From assembly GCA_019187225.1 (NCBI GenBank), contig JABAQQ010000005.1, forward strand, positions 124,001 to 188,000: 64,000 bases of DNA. The letters run 5' to 3'. This DNA is from Saprospiraceae bacterium. GTDB lineage: Bacteria; Bacteroidota; Bacteroidia; Chitinophagales; Saprospiraceae. A program made the position numbers and the translations under genes. The notes beneath the pieces were generated by a model. That model was not told the origin of the DNA. It was given only the letters and a program-made list of their open reading frames with translations, and did not search any database. Positions 35,533 to 44,953 of the stretch are shown here, piece after piece (position 1 is the first letter of the stretch; every line of letters begins with the position of its first letter).

Positions 35533-36498
35533 ATGAAACTCGACGAAATAACAAGTACCGCCTCCCGCGCCACCCGGGAAGGCTTTGGCGCCGGTCTCCT
35601 GGAATTGGGCCGCCAAAATCCCAACGTCGTAGGCCTCACCGCCGATCTCATGGAATCGCTGCAAATGCATCACTTCCAGGCGGCTTTTCCCGAACGCTTT
35701 TTCCAGGTCGGCATCGCGGAAGCCAATATGATGGGAATTGCAGCCGGGTTGGCAACCGGCGGCAAAATACCTTACACCGGCACCTTCGCCAATTTCAGCA
35801 CGGGCCGTGTGTACGACCAGATCCGCCAGAGCATCGCCTATTCGCACAAAAACGTCAAGATATGCGCCTCCCACGCGGGCGTGACGCTCGGCGAAGACGG
35901 CGCTACCCACCAGATACTCGAAGACATCGGAATGATGCGTATGCTGCCGGGTATGGTGGTACTCAATCCCTGCGATTTCAACCAGACGAAGGCCGCCACC
36001 ATTGCCATCGCCGAATACCACGGTCCCGTCTACCTGCGCTTCGGTCGCCCGGCATGGCCGATATTCACGCCTGAAAATCAAAAATTCAGGATCGGAAAAG
36101 CCCTGCACCTGACTTCGGGCAAAGACGTAACGATCTTCGCTACCGGCCATTTGGTGTGGACGAGCATCGAAGCCGCCAAAGAACTCGCTGCGCAAGGCAT
36201 TTCCTGCGAGGTCATCAACATCCATACCATCAAGCCGCTCGACGAGGAAGCGATCCTTGACTCGGTGAGCAAGACCCGCGCGGTGGTGGTAGCGGAAGAG
36301 CACCAGCGCAACGGCGGCCTCGGCGACGCCATCGCCAACCTGCTTGTACACCAACTGCCCGTGCCGATGGAATACGTCGGCGTGAAGGACGCTTTCGGAG
36401 AAAGCGGCAAACCCACCGAATTGCTGGACAAGTTCGGTCTGGGCAAAAAAGATGTGTTGTGGGCGGTGAAGGATGTGCTGGACAGGAAGAGGGGCTAA
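35533..36498 (+). CDS. Transketolase, C-terminal (pyrimidine-binding) subunit
   Basis: The 321-aa protein supplies the pyrimidine-binding and C-terminal domains: RFFQVGIAEANMMGIAAGLA carries the activating Glu, SHAGVTLGEDGATHQ the substrate loop, and the last third resembles the transketolase C domain. The gene follows its partner on the same strand and is convergent with lpxD, ten bases away. Confidence 0.9.
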   Translation: MKLDEITSTASRATREGFGAGLLELGRQNPNVVGLTADLMESLQMHHFQAAFPERFFQVGIAEANMMGIAAGLATGGKIPYTGTFANFSTGRVYDQIRQSIAYSHKNVKICASHAGVTLGEDGATHQILEDIGMMRMLPGMVVLNPCDFNQTKAATIAIAEYHGPVYLRFGRPAWPIFTPENQKFRIGKALHLTSGKDVTIFATGHLVWTSIEAAKELAAQGISCEVINIHTIKPLDEEAILDSVSKTRAVVVAEEHQRNGGLGDAIANLLVHQLPVPMEYVGVKDAFGESGKPTELLDKFGLGKKDVLWAVKDVLDRKRG

Positions 36499-36507
36499 CC
36501 AAACTCC

Positions 36508-37449
36508 TCAGGGCTTCCCCAGCTTTTTCAACAACTCCGGCAACTGCCGCAATGCCGCCAGTTCTTTGTATTTCTCCCGCGCCTCGTCTGCCGGAATACC
36601 GAAATACGCCTTGCCGCCGTCGAGCGATTTGGATACGCCGGCCTTGGCCGACACCATCGCGCCTTTGCCGATCCGGATGGCCTGCGCCACCCCCACCTGA
36701 CCATACAACACCACGTTGTCTTCGATGATCGTTTTTCCTCCGATGCCGACCTGAGCAGCCAGCAGGCAGTTTTTCCCGATGACCGCGCCATGCCCCACGT
36801 GGATCTGGCAGTCCAGTTTGCTGCCCGCACCGATGACCGTGTCGCCGCTGACGCCTTTGTTGATGGTACAGCCCGCCCCGATGTCCACATGGTCTTCGAT
36901 GACCACTCTGCCGCCGGAGCGCCATTTCTGATAGGAACCATCAGCCAGTTTTTTGAAATAAAAGGCATCCGAACCGATGATCGAGTTGGGACCGATGGTC
37001 ACATGGTCGCCGATGACCGTGTATTCGCCAATGTACGTATTGGCCTGGATGTAACAATGCGCTCCGATGGTCACGTTGGCGGCGATGACGACACCCGGCT
37101 CGATGATGGCCGTCGGGTGGATATCCGACAGGTGGCTGACCGGTACGGTGAGCGGCTCGAACGGGCGATGGGCGCGCACCAACGAATCGTACGCCTCAAA
37201 CGGGTTTTCGACGACGAGGATGACTTTCCCCGGTGGGCATTCCGCCGGTTCGTTGAGCAGAATGACCGTTGCGGCACTGCGCAGTGTTTTTTCGAAATAT
37301 TTTTTAACGTCGGAAAACGCGATATCACCCGGCTCTACTTTGTGAATTTCGTTGATGCCAGAAGCGAAAAGGGTATCGTTGCCGATCACCTGGCGGGCAT
37401 TCAGCCACTGCGCCAGTTCACGAACGGGTATGGGTTGCGGGAATTTCAT
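36508..37449 (-). CDS. lpxD: UDP-3-O-(3-hydroxyacyl)glucosamine N-acyltransferase-like protein
   Basis: The 313-aa protein has the LpxD plan: an N-terminal uridine-binding-type domain (1-105), then hexapeptide repeats of a left-handed beta-helix (110-270) and a C-terminal helix. The catalytic His is in QIHVGHGAVIG. It would add the second hydroxyacyl chain in lipid A synthesis. It is somewhat shorter than typical LpxD (about 340 aa), and Bacteroidota often carry a second LpxD-like gene, so it could be the paralog. Confidence 0.75.
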   Translation of the reverse strand: MKFPQPIPVRELAQWLNARQVIGNDTLFASGINEIHKVEPGDIAFSDVKKYFEKTLRSAATVILLNEPAECPPGKVILVVENPFEAYDSLVRAHRPFEPLTVPVSHLSDIHPTAIIEPGVVIAANVTIGAHCYIQANTYIGEYTVIGDHVTIGPNSIIGSDAFYFKKLADGSYQKWRSGGRVVIEDHVDIGAGCTINKGVSGDTVIGAGSKLDCQIHVGHGAVIGKNCLLAAQVGIGGKTIIEDNVVLYGQVGVAQAIRIGKGAMVSAKAGVSKSLDGGKAYFGIPADEAREKYKELAALRQLPELLKKLGKP

Positions 37450-37666
37450 TTTAATTGGTTTGCGGTTTTACAGGTTAAAGAATTAGCGGACATTGTGATT
37501 GGTCAGTGTGTTTTAAGTTTGCCGCAAAAGTCTGAAAATTCAGAGGGCTTTTGAGGTAAAACAACTGACATGAAAAATGCGTATCGTTAACCCGTCAACC
37601 CGAAACCCGTTAACCTGCTTTGCAATTCAAGCATATCTCCTACTTTTACCGCTAAACCAACTTGTT

Positions 37667-39277
37667 ATGATGCCTCGTTTACGTTTCTCTGTCATTCTTG
37701 TTTCGATTTTCATTTTTTCCCTGAACGCAAGCCTGCAGGGCCAGCCACCTGCCACTGAGTTGCGCGGTACGTGGATCGCCACGGTCGCCAATATTGACTG
37801 GCCTTCCAAACCCGGTTTGCCGGTGGAGCGCCAGAAAGCGGAATTCGACAGTCTGCTCGATGTATTGAAAGCCATGAACATGAACGCCGTGTTCGTACAG
37901 GTGCGCCCTTCCGGCGATGCTTTTTACAATTCGACGACCGTGCCCTGGAGCAAGTTCCTGACCGGCGAACAAGGCCTCCCTCCCGCCGACTCCAGTTACG
38001 ACCCGATGCATTATATGATAAAAGCGGCACACGACCGGCGTATGGAATTCCATGCCTGGCTCAATCCGTACCGCGCTACCTGGGACCTCGACACGGCGAG
38101 CCTCTCGTTGATTCACCCCATGCGGGCGCTGCCGCCCAATCTCAGGAATCAGTGGTTTTTCCGGTACGGACGGCGGTATTACTTTAACCCCGCCAATCCT
38201 TTTGTCCGGCAACACTTGGTGAATGTCGTGCGCGACATCATCGTGCGGTATGATGTGGACGGCATCCATTTCGACGACTATTTTTATCCCTATAAAGAAC
38301 CGGGGGAAAACCTGAACGACTACAACGATTTTGCTGCCAATCCGCGTGGCTTTACGAACATAGAAGATTGGCGGCGCGACAATGTGAACAAACTCGTCCA
38401 GGACGTATCGCAGGTCATCAAAAAATTCAAACCCTACGTCCGCTTCGGCATCGGTTCGTTCGGGGTGTGGCGCAATTCCGACCGCGACCCGCTCAACGGC
38501 TCCGACACCCGTTCAGGCATTACGAGTTACGACGATCTGTATGCCGACATTTTGCTTTGGCTGAAAAACGGCTGGATTGATTATGTAGCGCCCCAAATTT
38601 ACTGGAGCGTCGGTTATCCCCCTTCCGACTATCAGAAGTTGTTGAATTGGTGGAGCAGGCATACTTACGGCAAACATTTATATATCGGCCAGGCTGCTTA
38701 TAAAGTCGGCAGCAGTCCGAACGATGCCAACTGGAATCTGCCGGAAGAGATCAGCAAACAAGTGACGCTCAACCGCGCCAATGCCAATGTGCAAGGCAGC
38801 ATTTTCTTTTCGGCCAGATCGCTGATGCGCAACGCGCTCGGTGTGCAGGATACGTTCATCAATGTATTGTATCCTTCACCCGCACTGGTGCCTGCCATGG
38901 CGGGGCTTCTTAAATCTCCACCCGCCACACCGCAGATATGCCGGGTAGGAGGTACACCCAGTTCGGTTAAACTCGCCTGGCATGTCTGCGATATCCTCAC
39001 GGGCGATGAAGCGCCGCATTATTTCGCTATCTACCGTTTCGACGGAGAGGGCGTGGGCAACTTCAAAGACCCTTATAATCTGCTCATTACCACGCCTTTC
39101 TACTCAGAAGAGTTTATTTATGAAGACCAAACAGCGCAAGAAGGGCTGTATTACACCTACGTGGTCATTGCCTACAACCGCGCCAACGTGGAGAGTTACA
39201 GCAGCGAACCTATTTTCGTAAAAAAGACCAAAAAAGGCGCGAAGAAGAAGAAGAAACTGTTCGGATATTTGTTTTAA
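37667..39277 (+). CDS. Secreted family-10-like glycoside hydrolase (GHL10/YngK)
   Basis: I start at 37667 (MMPRLRFSVILVSIFIFSLN), which gives a signal peptide ending near LQGQ; upstream codons lack one. The 536-aa product carries ELRGTWIATVANIDWPSK, VFVQVRPSGDAFY, EFHAWLNPYRA, YDVDGIHFDDYFYPY and DYVAPQIYWSVGYP, the GHL10 (DUF187) landmarks, then a fibronectin-like domain and a Lys-rich tail. GHL10 enzymes act on glycans such as denuded peptidoglycan; the substrate here is inferred. Confidence 0.85.
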   Translation: MMPRLRFSVILVSIFIFSLNASLQGQPPATELRGTWIATVANIDWPSKPGLPVERQKAEFDSLLDVLKAMNMNAVFVQVRPSGDAFYNSTTVPWSKFLTGEQGLPPADSSYDPMHYMIKAAHDRRMEFHAWLNPYRATWDLDTASLSLIHPMRALPPNLRNQWFFRYGRRYYFNPANPFVRQHLVNVVRDIIVRYDVDGIHFDDYFYPYKEPGENLNDYNDFAANPRGFTNIEDWRRDNVNKLVQDVSQVIKKFKPYVRFGIGSFGVWRNSDRDPLNGSDTRSGITSYDDLYADILLWLKNGWIDYVAPQIYWSVGYPPSDYQKLLNWWSRHTYGKHLYIGQAAYKVGSSPNDANWNLPEEISKQVTLNRANANVQGSIFFSARSLMRNALGVQDTFINVLYPSPALVPAMAGLLKSPPATPQICRVGGTPSSVKLAWHVCDILTGDEAPHYFAIYRFDGEGVGNFKDPYNLLITTPFYSEEFIYEDQTAQEGLYYTYVVIAYNRANVESYSSEPIFVKKTKKGAKKKKKLFGYLF

Positions 39278-39287
39278 GCAGTGGGGG

Positions 39288-39447
39288 GACATTGGACATT
39301 GGACGTTGGACATTGGACATTGGACATTGATGATCAATCATTTAGTCAAATGTCCAATGTCCAACGTCCAACGTCCAACGTCCAATGTCCAATGTCCAAT
39401 GTCCAACGTCCAATGTCCAACATCCAATGTCCAACGTCCAATGTCCA
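39288..39447. repeat. Inverted GACATTGG/TCCAATG arrays between convergent genes
   Basis: GGACATTGGACATTGG units (39288-39329) face about fourteen TCCAATG / TCCAACG units (39346-39447). The arms can pair in several registers. It separates the genes ending at 39277 and 39466, as do the related elements at 4771 and 12171. Confidence 0.9.
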
Positions 39448-39465
39448 TTTATTTTGTCCTCATAC

Positions 39466-40443
39466 TTAAATCCCGTCCGGAAACATCTGTGCAAACTCCT
39501 TCGCGAAATACGTGAGGATCACGTCCGCGCCGGCGCGGCGTATGCTCAAAAGCGTTTCCGGCATTGCCCGTCCGAAGTCAAGCCAGCCATTGTTGCAGGC
39601 AGCCCGGAGCATGGCGCATTCACCGCTGACATGGTAAGCCGCAATGGGCAGGTTGCTGTGTTCTTTTAAGAGGCAAATAACGTCGAGGTAGTGCAATGCG
39701 GGCTTCACCATCAGCATGTCGGCGCCTTCTGCGGTGTCGAGCTCGGCCTCGATCAGCGCCTCCTTTCGATTGGCCGGATTCATTTGATAGGATTTTTTGT
39801 CGCCGCTTTTGGGAGCGGAATCCAATGCGTCACGGAAAGGGCCATACATCGCGCTGGCGTATTTGGCCGTATACGCCAGGATACCGGTTTTGGTAAAACC
39901 CGCTTCGTCGAGCGCGCGCCGGATGTATCCTACCCTGCCATCCATCATATCGGAAGGGCCGAGCATATCGAAACCCGCTTCCGCCTGGGCGACCGACATT
40001 TTTGCCAGGATCGGCAGCGTATCGTCGTTCACGATTTCACCGTCGCGGACCAGGCCGTCGTGACCATCGGAACTGTAGGGATCCATGGCCACATCGCTGA
40101 TGAGGCAACATTCCGGAAAGCGTTTTTTGACTTCGCGGGCCGCCTTGAGGTAAAAGTTGTCGGGCGACCAACCGTACGTAGCCGTCGTATCCTTCAGGTG
40201 GTCGGCGACGGCCGGGAAGACAATGAAATTGGTCAGCCCCAGTTGCATACAAGATTCTATCTCGCGCAATAAATGGTCGGGCGACAACCTGAAAATCCCT
40301 GGAAGCGATGGGATTCCGCTGCGAATATCGGCGCCATCCGCCAAAAAAAGCGGGAAAACAAGGTGCCCGGCGTTCAGGTGCGTTTCAGTTGCCATGCCGC
40401 GAATGGCGGCGCTTTGTCGGTTGCGACGGGGGCGGCGTATCAT
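39466..40443 (-). CDS. hemB: Porphobilinogen synthase (delta-aminolevulinic acid dehydratase)
   Basis: With the ATG at 40443 (MIRRPRRNRQSAAIRGM) the product is 325 aa. It condenses two 5-aminolevulinate molecules to porphobilinogen in haem synthesis. Both Schiff-base lysines are visible (AYTAKYASAMYGPF and ADMLMVKPALHYLD). The site that holds zinc-binding cysteines in many homologs reads DVAMDPYSSDGHDG, so this is the cysteine-free, Mg-type enzyme. A leader with a terminator hairpin lies directly upstream (40469-40640). Confidence 0.92.
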   Translation of the reverse strand: MIRRPRRNRQSAAIRGMATETHLNAGHLVFPLFLADGADIRSGIPSLPGIFRLSPDHLLREIESCMQLGLTNFIVFPAVADHLKDTTATYGWSPDNFYLKAAREVKKRFPECCLISDVAMDPYSSDGHDGLVRDGEIVNDDTLPILAKMSVAQAEAGFDMLGPSDMMDGRVGYIRRALDEAGFTKTGILAYTAKYASAMYGPFRDALDSAPKSGDKKSYQMNPANRKEALIEAELDTAEGADMLMVKPALHYLDVICLLKEHSNLPIAAYHVSGECAMLRAACNNGWLDFGRAMPETLLSIRRAGADVILTYFAKEFAQMFPDGI

Positions 40444-40468
40444 ATGCTGTGTCGTTACAAAAGGCAAT

Positions 40469-40508
40469 AAAAAAACAGGGCACCGACTGAATACTCAGTA
40501 GCACCCTG
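40469..40508 (-). terminator. Rho-independent terminator in the hemB leader
   Basis: On the minus strand CAGGGTGCTACTGAGT pairs with CTCAGTCGGTGCCCTG-type sequence (arms 40493-40508 and 40476-40490) and is followed at once by seven T's. It sits about 26 nt upstream of the hemB ATG and downstream of a strong promoter, the arrangement of an attenuator. Confidence 0.7.
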
Positions 40509-40568
40509 TATAACCCCAAAAAACCAAATGAAAACAATCTTTAGTAAACGCCCGAAGGCGACTATTTT

Positions 40569-40637
40569 CTATCTGTTGATCAAATTAAACAGCGCAGATC
40601 GTTGATTTATGACCGCGATTAAACGCTTGTTTAACAT
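40569..40637 (-). CDS. Putative 22-aa leader peptide upstream of hemB
   Basis: An ATG at 40637 opens a 22-codon frame (MLNKRLIAVINQRSALFNLI, then NR and stop). It starts about ten bases after the strong promoter box and ends 60 bases before the terminator at 40469-40508. A CGCC-TTCG-GGCG hairpin lies between. The coding claim rests on position and a clean start; it could equally be part of a small RNA. Confidence 0.4.
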   Translation of the reverse strand: MLNKRLIAVINQRSALFNLINR

Positions 40638-40645
40638 TGATGGCA

Positions 40646-40675
40646 CAAAGATAAGGCAACTTTTCACACTTCCAA
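40646..40675 (-). promoter_or_regulatory. Strong Bacteroidota promoter for the hemB leader or small RNA
   Basis: On the minus strand the minus-7 box TATCTTTG (40646-40653) is preceded at about 19 nt by TTGG (40672-40675), matching both halves and the spacing of the Bacteroides promoter. The predicted start is near 40640, giving a leader of about 200 nt or a terminated RNA of about 170 nt. Confidence 0.6.
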
Positions 40676-40811
40676 CACTTTTCTAAAAAAAATTTGAGAA
40701 AAAATAGAGGCTCGCGTCAATTTATTGTTAATTCTCTATCCGCCTTATCTTGGTATACATTGCTCTTTTGCAATGTACCTTTGCCTGCATAAATAAATAT
40801 ACACTCAAAGG

Positions 40812-41180
40812 ATGGGACAAAAATGTTTAATTAATCATATTACCGTCAATTCCGGCAATTTTCTGAAAAAAGCATTTTTTTTGCTGGCAATTTGCTGCAT
40901 ATCTTGCGGCAGGGATAATGAAAAGATTATCAATGAAAAAGTAAAAGAGCGGGTGACTGCATTCCGGGAGAAAAAGAACACCGAATGCCGGGAAGTCCTG
41001 TTGGCAGAGGCAGAAAAAATTGTTGACTCTTTGTTACTGTCAGAAGCCAGGTTGGAGTTAAGCGACTCGCTTGTCCGTATGCGCCCGGCCCGGCCGGCAA
41101 GACCGGCTCCCCTTGCGCCGATTGATTCATTGCCGGTGCGCCCGATCTTTGATCCGGCTTCGCCCACCGGGAATAGATGA
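40812..41180 (+). CDS. Small lipoprotein, hypothetical
   Basis: The 122-aa protein has a hydrophobic stretch ending in a lipobox-like sequence (FFLLAICCISC, residues about 22-32), then a charged helical region and an Ala/Pro/Arg-rich tail. I do not recognise the family. The next gene begins 15 bp later on the same strand and encodes a large exported barrel-like protein, so it may be an accessory lipoprotein. Confidence 0.5.
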   Translation: MGQKCLINHITVNSGNFLKKAFFLLAICCISCGRDNEKIINEKVKERVTAFREKKNTECREVLLAEAEKIVDSLLLSEARLELSDSLVRMRPARPARPAPLAPIDSLPVRPIFDPASPTGNR

Positions 41181-41195
41181 CCCAACAGAACGCAA

Positions 41196-44100
41196 ATGCT
41201 TTCACACGGGCAACCCCCTCGTTTTTTTGCGCACCAATGCAGTGCCTCATACTCTCTATCATTTGCCCGCCTCTTCAACATCGAACGTTTGTATATCCGC
41301 AAGAAAGGTTCGGTATCGTTTGCCCGCCGCAATGGCTTGCTGTGGGCGCTGATGTCGGTGTGCTGCCTGCTCCACGCGCAGCGCACCGACAACTTTTCTA
41401 ATCTTCGCCATCGGGTGGCAGATGCATCCCGCTCCGCACAATCGCTCGATTCACTTACAATAATCCCTCCCCTTTTGACCGCAACTGATTCAGCCACTGG
41501 CCAAATTATCGGATTACAATATTTTTCTATAAAAAACAATCTGCTCCTGACGGATACCGCCCGGTTGAAAGCAGATTTCCCCGACAGTAAAAAAATCCGT
41601 GTCGCTTTCCGCGTGCTGCCCTTCAACCTGGGTACGACCGCAAGCCGTCTGGACACATCGGCCATTCGGCGCAGCGGCCGGCCTGATGCCATCGAATTCG
41701 ACTATTCGCCCTATGAGCCGCCCGGCAAACCGTTCGAGACGGGCAATCTTTCTTCCAACGGCGCTTATACGCGCGGTTTTTCTCTTGGCAACAGCCAAAA
41801 CCTCGTCTTCAATTCCAATCTGAACCTCCAACTCAACGGTAAACTCGGCAACGACCTTGAAATACTGGCTGCCTTATCGGATAATTCCATCCCCCTCCAA
41901 CCCGACGGAACCACACGGCAATTGCAGGAGTTTGACCGGATATTTATTCAGTTGAAAAGAAAAAACGTCGCGCTCACCGCCGGCGACTACGACCTTACAC
42001 GACCCACCGGCTATTTTTCCAACTATTTCAAACGGCTGAAAGGAGCAATGGTGGAATATAAGGGGATTGGAAACGCGGGAATGAGATTTGGGAACACCAG
42101 TGCTCCCACCCCTTCTCTCAACCGGCTTCCAGCGTCCGATACCATCTCCCTGCGCGGGGCCGTCGCCGTATCGGGGGGAAAATTTGCGCGGCAGACCATC
42201 CAGGGACAGGAAGGCAATCAGGGCCCCTACCGGCTCCGGGGCGCTGAAGGCGAGCAGTTTATCATCGTACTGGCCGGTACGGAAAAGGTATTTCTGGACG
42301 GTCAGTTGCTGCGCAGAGGCTTGAGCGACGATTACGTGGTGGATTACAACCTCGGCGAAGTTACGTTCACCCCCCGACGCCTGATCACCAAAGACAGTCG
42401 CCTCATCGTCGAGTTTGAATACGCGGTGCAAACCTATCTGCGTTCGACGGTCGCAGCCAACACGGGTTGGAATACCCGCCGTGGACGCTACTATTTCAAT
42501 TTGTATTCGGAACAGGATGCGCGCAACAATGGCGCCCAGGAACTTTCAACCGCCGAACGCCGGGGACTCGCCCTGGCAGGCGACAACCTGCGGAATGCCT
42601 ACGCGCCCGGCATAGATACGCTCGCCGACTTCGACCCCAGCCGGGTGCTCTATCGCAGCGTGGACTCGGTAGTCTGCGGCGCGCCAACAGCCATCCTGGT
42701 CTACAGCACCAACCCCGATTCGGCGCGCTACGCCGCCCGGTTCACAGAAGTGCTGCCCGGTCAAGGACACTATGTACTGGCGCCTTCGTCCGCCAACGGC
42801 AGGGTATTCAGGTGGTCGCCACCCGACCCGCTCACCTGCCAGCCGACCGGCAACTTTGAACCGGTAGTGCGCCTCATCGCGCCCGAATTGCGGCAAATGT
42901 ATGCTGCAGGCGCTGATTTTCAACCTTTTAAAGGGGGACAATTGCAGGCGGAACTGGCTTTGAGCAACCGCGACTTCAACCGTTTTTCACCGATCGGCAA
43001 CAACGACAACTATGGATGGGCGGCATTTGCCGGCTACCGCCAGACACTGTTTGAAAAAGGCTCCTGGAACAGCCGGGTCTATGCGAACTACGAACGCACA
43101 GCACAAACGTTTTTCCCGCTGAATCCATACCGTCCGGCTGAGTTCGTCCGCGACTGGAACACCGACAACAGCCGCGATACCGTGGCGGAACAGATCGCCC
43201 GGGGAGGTTTTTCTTTGGAAAATAAAAATACAGGCGGGATCCGCTATGAATTTGGCTCGTTCGACCGGCAGAGCGTCTACGATGGCCAAAGGCATTTCAG
43301 CCAGGTGCGCCTCCAAAAACACGGATATGAGTTTCTCGGTGAAATCAACCTGCTCACGACTACGGGAGCGATAGAAAAGACGCGTTTTTCCAGACCGAAA
43401 TTTGATCTTTCTAAAACATTTTTCAAAAAAGATACTGCAGCGCAGAAAGCGGCCGTCAAGATCGGTCTGTACGGCGAGCGCGAAAAAAACGAACGCCGGG
43501 CCGCAGGCGCCGACACGCTGAGCCGGACTTCTTTTTGGTACGACCTTTACCGGCTTTATTTTCAAACGCCTGATCATCAGGGCGCCTGGCAATTCGGCGG
43601 TTTCCTCTCACAACGCAACGACTTTTCTCCCAAAGAAACCTTTTTCAAAAACAATACGATAGCGAATGAAGCGAATCTGAACGGCGCCTGGCGAAGTCCG
43701 CAACAACACCATCCATCCACCCGGCAAAACATAAACTGGACGGTCACCTATCGAAAATTGCGCATCCGCGATCAGGAACTGACGACACAGGAAGCGCAGG
43801 AAACGTATCTCGGAAGAATAGACTACAACCTCAGCGCCTGGAAAAATGCGCTGAACCTTACCAGCGGTTACGAGATCGGCTCCGGTCAAAGCCCGAAAGT
43901 GGAATTTACTTACTTAGCCGTCAACCCCGGCGAAGGCCAGTATACGTGGGTGGACCGCAACCGCGACAGCATCTTACAGGTGGATGAAATGGAAATTGCC
44001 GTATTTCAGGACCAGGCCAACTACGTGCGGTTGGCGGTAACAAGCTCCGAGTATATCCGCACGAACAACGTATTGCTCAGTCAGAACCTGCGCCTCGAAC

Positions 44101-44936
44101 CACGCCTCGTATGGGGAGCCCAAAAACGGGGCTGGCGTAAGACCCTGAGCCGTTTTTCCACGCAAAGCACTTTACAGATCAATCGCCGCACCTTTGCGGG
44201 AATGGCCGATATATCCCCCTGGAATCCTTTCCAACTCGATATTGCCGACTCTGCATTGGTGACGGTGACAACTTCCGCGCGCAATGTCCTGTTCGTCAAT
44301 CGCGCCAATCCTTCCTGGGATGTAAGCATTGCCCAGGGCAGCAACCGCAGCCAGGTGGCATTGACCACCGGCTATGAACAAAGACGCAACGCGGATTGGA
44401 CCTTGCACGGCAGGATCAATCTTGGCAAACAATGGAGCACCGAAGCGGATGTGACGCACAGCGAAAAAAGCAGCGACAACCAGGCTTTCGACAGCCGTGA
44501 TTTTCTCATCCGGGGCTGGGAAGCCAGCCCCAAAGTGACGTGGTTGCCCAACCGGACATTCCGTATTGTTTTAAATCTGAATCTTCAATCGAGTCGCAAT
44601 ATGTCCGGAAACGCCGAGCAGGCGGATCAAACCCATTGGAATACCGAACTGACCTGGAATCCGGCGGGACGGGCGAATGCCCAGGGGTTTCGCGCTGCTA
44701 CTTCGCTGCGCGCGAAGGGCACCTTCGCCGATATCCGCTTCGGCGGCGAACCCAATACCGCTGTGGCTTTTGCCATGCTGGAGGGATTGCAGGATGGGAA
44801 AAACTTTCTGTGGAGCCTGAATCTCGACCGTCAGTTGTCCAGGATCATTCAAATGAGTGTGAGTTACGAGGGCCGTAAAACGGGCACCAACCGCGTCGTG
44901 CATGTGGCGCGGGCGCAAGTGCGGGCCGTATTTTGA
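41196..44936 (+). CDS. Large outer-membrane-like protein of unknown function
   Basis: The frame gives up to 1246 aa; the true start may be a later Met, for example that of LLWALMSVCCLLHAQ (around residue 53), which makes a signal peptide. The body is rich in alternating aromatic strands (NLVFNSNLNLQLNGKLGNDL, ALTAGDYDLTRPTGYFSNY, RLIVEFEYAVQTYL), as in outer-membrane barrels, and ends in a strand finishing VRAVF. Close relatives exist in Bacteroidota as conserved hypotheticals. It is not a TonB receptor, as it has no plug. The function is unknown. Confidence 0.7.
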   Translation: MLSHGQPPRFFAHQCSASYSLSFARLFNIERLYIRKKGSVSFARRNGLLWALMSVCCLLHAQRTDNFSNLRHRVADASRSAQSLDSLTIIPPLLTATDSATGQIIGLQYFSIKNNLLLTDTARLKADFPDSKKIRVAFRVLPFNLGTTASRLDTSAIRRSGRPDAIEFDYSPYEPPGKPFETGNLSSNGAYTRGFSLGNSQNLVFNSNLNLQLNGKLGNDLEILAALSDNSIPLQPDGTTRQLQEFDRIFIQLKRKNVALTAGDYDLTRPTGYFSNYFKRLKGAMVEYKGIGNAGMRFGNTSAPTPSLNRLPASDTISLRGAVAVSGGKFARQTIQGQEGNQGPYRLRGAEGEQFIIVLAGTEKVFLDGQLLRRGLSDDYVVDYNLGEVTFTPRRLITKDSRLIVEFEYAVQTYLRSTVAANTGWNTRRGRYYFNLYSEQDARNNGAQELSTAERRGLALAGDNLRNAYAPGIDTLADFDPSRVLYRSVDSVVCGAPTAILVYSTNPDSARYAARFTEVLPGQGHYVLAPSSANGRVFRWSPPDPLTCQPTGNFEPVVRLIAPELRQMYAAGADFQPFKGGQLQAELALSNRDFNRFSPIGNNDNYGWAAFAGYRQTLFEKGSWNSRVYANYERTAQTFFPLNPYRPAEFVRDWNTDNSRDTVAEQIARGGFSLENKNTGGIRYEFGSFDRQSVYDGQRHFSQVRLQKHGYEFLGEINLLTTTGAIEKTRFSRPKFDLSKTFFKKDTAAQKAAVKIGLYGEREKNERRAAGADTLSRTSFWYDLYRLYFQTPDHQGAWQFGGFLSQRNDFSPKETFFKNNTIANEANLNGAWRSPQQHHPSTRQNINWTVTYRKLRIRDQELTTQEAQETYLGRIDYNLSAWKNALNLTSGYEIGSGQSPKVEFTYLAVNPGEGQYTWVDRNRDSILQVDEMEIAVFQDQANYVRLAVTSSEYIRTNNVLLSQNLRLEPRLVWGAQKRGWRKTLSRFSTQSTLQINRRTFAGMADISPWNPFQLDIADSALVTVTTSARNVLFVNRANPSWDVSIAQGSNRSQVALTTGYEQRRNADWTLHGRINLGKQWSTEADVTHSEKSSDNQAFDSRDFLIRGWEASPKVTWLPNRTFRIVLNLNLQSSRNMSGNAEQADQTHWNTELTWNPAGRANAQGFRAATSLRAKGTFADIRFGGEPNTAVAFAMLEGLQDGKNFLWSLNLDRQLSRIIQMSVSYEGRKTGTNRVVHVARAQVRAVF

Positions 44937-44953
44937 AACTGGAAATTGGAATG

